Positions 61,482-64,000 of a DNA stretch of 64,000 nt are shown here, in pieces (positions within the stretch are counted from its first letter, which is position 1; each line of letters begins with the position of its first letter). Both the position numbers and the translations under genes were made by a program. The notes beneath the pieces are model-generated. The model worked only from the letters and a program-made list of their open reading frames with translations. It ran no database searches and was not told the DNA's origin. Source of the stretch: Streptomyces sp. Y2F8-2 (GTDB lineage: Bacteria; Actinomycetota; Actinomycetes; Streptomycetales; Streptomycetaceae); NCBI RefSeq assembly GCF_014905555.1, contig NZ_BNGS01000002.1:434001-498000 (forward strand), read 5' to 3'.

Positions 61482-62135
61482 ATGACCGATGCTGCCGCAT
61501 ACCTCGAGACCACCAAGGCGTCCTACGACATCGTCGCCGCTGACTACGACCGGCTGCTCAGGAACGCCTTGGACGACAGCCCCTTCGACCGGGCCATGCT
61601 CGGGGTGTTCGCCGAGCGGGTGCTGGCCGACGGGGGCGGTCCCGTCGGGGATCTCGGATGCGGGACGGGACGGGTGACGGCTTATCTGCACAAACTCGGC
61701 CTCGACGCCTTCGGGGTCGACCTCTCCCATGGGATGGTGGCCGTGGCCCGGCAGGTGTACTCCGGGCTGCGGTTCGAGGTGGGGTCGATGACGGACCTCG
61801 ACATCGCGGACGGCACGCTGGCCGGGGCCCTGGCCTGGTACTCCACGGTGCACACCCCGCCCCACGAACTCCCGGCGTACTTCGGTGAGTTCCACCGCGT
61901 CCTGGCGCCGGGCGGCCACCTCCTCACGGCCTTCAAAGTCGGCGACGAACGCGTCCACCTGGACCACGCGTACGGGCACGACCTCTCCCTGGAGGTCTAC
62001 CGATTCCGTCCCGAGCAGGTCTCCGGACTGCTGGCGGAGGCGGGGTTCGAGGAAGTCGCCCGGCTCGTGCGCGCGGCGGACGGTTGGGAGGAGACCCCGC
62101 AGGGGTACCTCCTCGCCCGCAAGTGTGCCCAGTAG
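61482..62135 (+). CDS. Class I SAM-dependent methyltransferase
   Basis: A 217-residue enzyme: TKASYDIVAADYDRLLRNAL at the start, SAM motif I GDLGCGTGRVTAYLHKLGLD (about 51-70) with the acidic end of strand 2 in FGVDLSHGMVAVARQ, then FHRVLAPGGHLLTAFKVGDE (motif III) and a C-terminal LLARKC. It resembles the ubiquinone/UbiE-like small-molecule group. The ATG is at 61482; the open frame upstream is the shadow of the SRPBCC gene. The substrate is unknown. Confidence 0.9.
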   Translation: MTDAAAYLETTKASYDIVAADYDRLLRNALDDSPFDRAMLGVFAERVLADGGGPVGDLGCGTGRVTAYLHKLGLDAFGVDLSHGMVAVARQVYSGLRFEVGSMTDLDIADGTLAGALAWYSTVHTPPHELPAYFGEFHRVLAPGGHLLTAFKVGDERVHLDHAYGHDLSLEVYRFRPEQVSGLLAEAGFEEVARLVRAADGWEETPQGYLLARKCAQ

Positions 62136-62276
62136 GACTCCGGTCAGGCTGGTGGCGCGTGGCCCCCACGATCCGGCGGGGATCCGGGCGCGGACCTGGG
62201 CCGAACGCGTCAAGTTCGGGTGGAAGCCGAGCAAGGCCGCCGGCGGGACGAGCCTCCGCCCGGCGCGGGCCGGTCC

Positions 62277-63428
62277 TCAGGCCACCGAGCCGATCCGCCG
62301 TGCCGTCGACGACGCCGTGTCGTGGTGGATCGGCGTGTGAGCCCCGGTGAGGGGCACCCCGCTGCCGCCGCGCCGGTTCGCGACGATCTCCGCCGCGATC
62401 GACAGGGCCGTCTCCTCGGGTGTGCGGGCGCCGAGGTCCAGGCCTATGGGGGACCTCAGGCGCGCCAGCTCGAGTTCGGTGACGCCGACCGCGCGCAGGC
62501 GCTCGTTGCGGTCCAGATGGGTGCGGCGGGAGCCCATCGCGCCGACGTACGCGACCGGGAGGCGCAGCGCCAGCTTCAGCAGCGGTACGTCGAACTTGGC
62601 GTCGTGGGTCAGGACGCACAGGACCGTGCGGGCGTCGATCTCCGTGCGCTCCAGGTACCGGTGCGGCCACTCGACGACGATCTCGTCGGCCTCGGGGAAG
62701 CGGGTGCGGGTGGCGAAGACGGGCCGGGCGTCGCACACGGTGACCCGGTAGCCGAGGAACTTGCCGATGCGGACCAGTGCGGAGGCGAAGTCGATCGCTC
62801 CGAACACGATCATCCGGGGCGGCGGAACGGACGACTCCACCAGGACCGTGAGCGGTGCTCCACAACGTGACCCCCGCTCTCCGATCTCCAGGGTGCCGGT
62901 GCGTCCGGCGTCCAGGAAGGCGCCCGCCTCGGCCGCCACCGTGCGGTCCAGTTCCGGGTGGGCGTCGAAGCCGCCCTCGTACCTGCCGTCGGGGTGGACG
63001 AGCAGCGCCTTGCCGAGCAGTTCCGCCGGGCCCGACGCGATCCGTGCCACCGCCGCCGCCCGCCCCTGCGCCGCTGCGGCCAGCGCGGCGGCGAGCACCG
63101 GGCGGGCGGGGTCGGCCGCCCGGAGGGGGGTGACCAGGACGTCGATGACGCCGCCGCAGGTCAGGCCCACGGCAAAGGCGTCCTCGTCGCTGTATCCGAA
63201 GCGCTCCAGGACGGTTCCGCCGTCCTCGAGCGCCTGCCGGCACAGCTCGTACACCGCGCCCTCCACGCAACCACCGGAGACCGAGCCGATCGCCGTGCCG
63301 TCGGCGTCCACCGCGAGGGCCGCGCCCGGCTGCCGGGGGGCGCTGCCGCCGACCGCCACCACGGTGGCCACGGCGAAGTCGCGGCCCTGCTCGACCCACC
63401 GGGTCAGCTCCTCGGCGATGTCCAACAT
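62277..63428 (-). CDS. XdhC/CoxI-family molybdoenzyme maturation protein
   Basis: A 383-residue protein with the two-part XdhC layout: an N-terminal domain (MLDIAEELTRWVEQGRDFAV, then VGGSAPRQPGAALAVDADGT and IGSVSGGCVEGAVY, with the C-x-E signature) and a C-terminal Rossmann domain (about 225-360: PPRMIVFGAIDFASALVRIG, KFLGYRVTVCDARPVFA, then YVGAMGSRRTHLDRN). XdhC proteins load sulfurated molybdenum cofactor into xanthine dehydrogenase. The dehydrogenase itself is not in the window; with the purine permease next to it, it may follow just beyond the right edge. Confidence 0.93.
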   Translation of the reverse strand: MLDIAEELTRWVEQGRDFAVATVVAVGGSAPRQPGAALAVDADGTAIGSVSGGCVEGAVYELCRQALEDGGTVLERFGYSDEDAFAVGLTCGGVIDVLVTPLRAADPARPVLAAALAAAAQGRAAAVARIASGPAELLGKALLVHPDGRYEGGFDAHPELDRTVAAEAGAFLDAGRTGTLEIGERGSRCGAPLTVLVESSVPPPRMIVFGAIDFASALVRIGKFLGYRVTVCDARPVFATRTRFPEADEIVVEWPHRYLERTEIDARTVLCVLTHDAKFDVPLLKLALRLPVAYVGAMGSRRTHLDRNERLRAVGVTELELARLRSPIGLDLGARTPEETALSIAAEIVANRRGGSGVPLTGAHTPIHHDTASSTARRIGSVA

Positions 63429-63479
63429 CTCTCGGTCTCCTTGAACAGCGGTTGCGAAGAGGGTCCCTCGGGACAGCGG

Positions 63480-64000
63480 CTAGCGCACGCCCAGCCAGTT
63501 CTCGATCGGGTGGAGGGCGAAGTAGATCAGGAAGATCACCGTCAGGCCCCACATGAAGGCGCCGATCTCCCGCGCCCTGCCCTGGGCGGCCTTGATGGCG
63601 ACGTACGAGACGACACCCGCGGCGACACCGGTGGTGATGGTGTACGTGAACGGCATCAGGACCACGGTCAGGAAGACCGGGATCGCGGTGGCGCGGTCGG
63701 CCCAGTCCACATGGCGGGCGTTCATCAGCATCATCGCGCCGATCACCACCAGGGCGGCGGAGGCCACCTCCTGGGGGACGATCGCCGTCAGCGGGGTGAA
63801 GAACAGGCACGCGGCGAAGAGCAGGCCGGTGACGACGGAGGCGAGGCCCGTGCGGGCGCCCTCCCCCACGCCCGTGGCGGACTCGATGAACACGGTCTGG
63901 CCCGAGCCGCCCGCCACGCCGCCGATCGCACCGCCCGCGCCGTCGATGAACAGCGCCTTGGACAGGCCCGGCATCCGGCCCCTGTCGTCGGCGAGCCCGG
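63480..64000 (-). CDS. AzgA/NCS2-type purine permease, 5' end beyond the window
   Basis: 173 residues of the C-terminal part of an NCS2-family permease of the guanine/hypoxanthine/adenine (AzgA-like) branch. Visible are LSKALFIDGAGGAIGGVAGG, then SGQTVFIESATGVGEGARTG (the substrate-coordinating helix-10 motif), LTAIVPQEVASAALVVIGAM and four more hydrophobic segments, ending WGLTVIFLIYFALHPIENWL. The frame continues to base 64000. It lies 51 nt before xdhC on the same strand, forming a purine uptake and oxidation unit. Confidence 0.92.
   Translation of the reverse strand, partial: GLADDRGRMPGLSKALFIDGAGGAIGGVAGGSGQTVFIESATGVGEGARTGLASVVTGLLFAACLFFTPLTAIVPQEVASAALVVIGAMMLMNARHVDWADRATAIPVFLTVVLMPFTYTITTGVAAGVVSYVAIKAAQGRAREIGAFMWGLTVIFLIYFALHPIENWLGVR

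Noticed and set aside
62136..62276. Possible small gene or remnant between the methyltransferase and xdhC
   Set aside because: Short frames here show no motif I recognise and no ribosome site; I see nothing specific in these 141 nt.

Overview
The window reads as a chromosomal segment of a Streptomyces (or very close relative). The DNA is very GC-rich with G/C third positions, GTG starts and ATGA/GTGA stop-start overlaps are frequent, and the gene families are typical of the genus: SpoIIE-type phosphatases with RsbW-like kinase domains, a single large Mce operon, LAL and GAF-LuxR regulators, AlkZ-type proteins and DUF2079 membrane proteins. No rRNA, tRNA, CRISPR array, insertion sequence or phage gene is visible. 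Function calls rest on reading motifs and on knowledge of the families; no database search was run.

Layout. 1-2.4 kb: purine catabolism (urate oxidase cut by the window edge, HIU hydrolase, OHCU decarboxylase, a DauR-like HTH protein, an 87-residue protein). 2.5-5.5 kb: a 1004-residue GAF/SpoIIE phosphatase/ATPase. 5.8-12.3 kb: a co-directional PQQ block containing a cupredoxin-like protein, a methanol/ethanol-family PQQ dehydrogenase with the D-x-D lanthanide signature, pqqA-E, and a CaCA-type cation exchanger. 12.4-25.7 kb: a lytic transglycosylase, a membrane-anchored sigma-like factor and a complete Mce lipid-import operon (ATPase, two YrbE permeases, six MCE proteins, two Mce-associated proteins), closed by a strong terminator. 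25.8-33.9 kb: the glyoxylate route (hyi, glxR, gcl), with a cobalamin riboswitch and a btuFCD-like transporter between glxR and gcl. 34-42 kb: a zinc-ribbon/Mrr-like protein, two acyl-CoA synthetases, a GAF-LuxR and a LAL regulator. 42-54.6 kb: mostly ordinary chromosomal genes with several decayed fragments (trypsin, methyltransferase). 54.7-59.9 kb: a carbohydrate ABC transporter divergent from a Gfo/Idh oxidoreductase. 59.9-64 kb: a NodB lipoprotein, a P450 remnant, SRPBCC, a methyltransferase, XdhC and a purine permease cut by the window end.

How the parts fit. Urate is taken to allantoin by the genes at the left edge. Glyoxylate made downstream of allantoin would be condensed by Gcl to tartronate semialdehyde, which GlxR reduces to glycerate and Hyi interconverts with hydroxypyruvate. 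hyi and gcl carry nearly the same 36-bp double-palindrome operator although they lie 8 kb apart on opposite strands, so they look like one regulon. XdhC and the purine permease at the right edge belong to the same theme (xanthine oxidation and purine uptake). The PQQ and Mce blocks look inserted into this locus.

Best candidates for something new: (1) the PQQ block, whose dehydrogenase has lanthanide-type ligands but no visible signal peptide, whose cupredoxin partner has lost most copper ligands, and which carries its own cation exchanger; (2) a promoter-like element, two identical blocks at identical spacing, placed before both the lytic transglycosylase gene and the Mce operon, with a sigma-like factor carrying a membrane helix and Pro-rich tail encoded between them.
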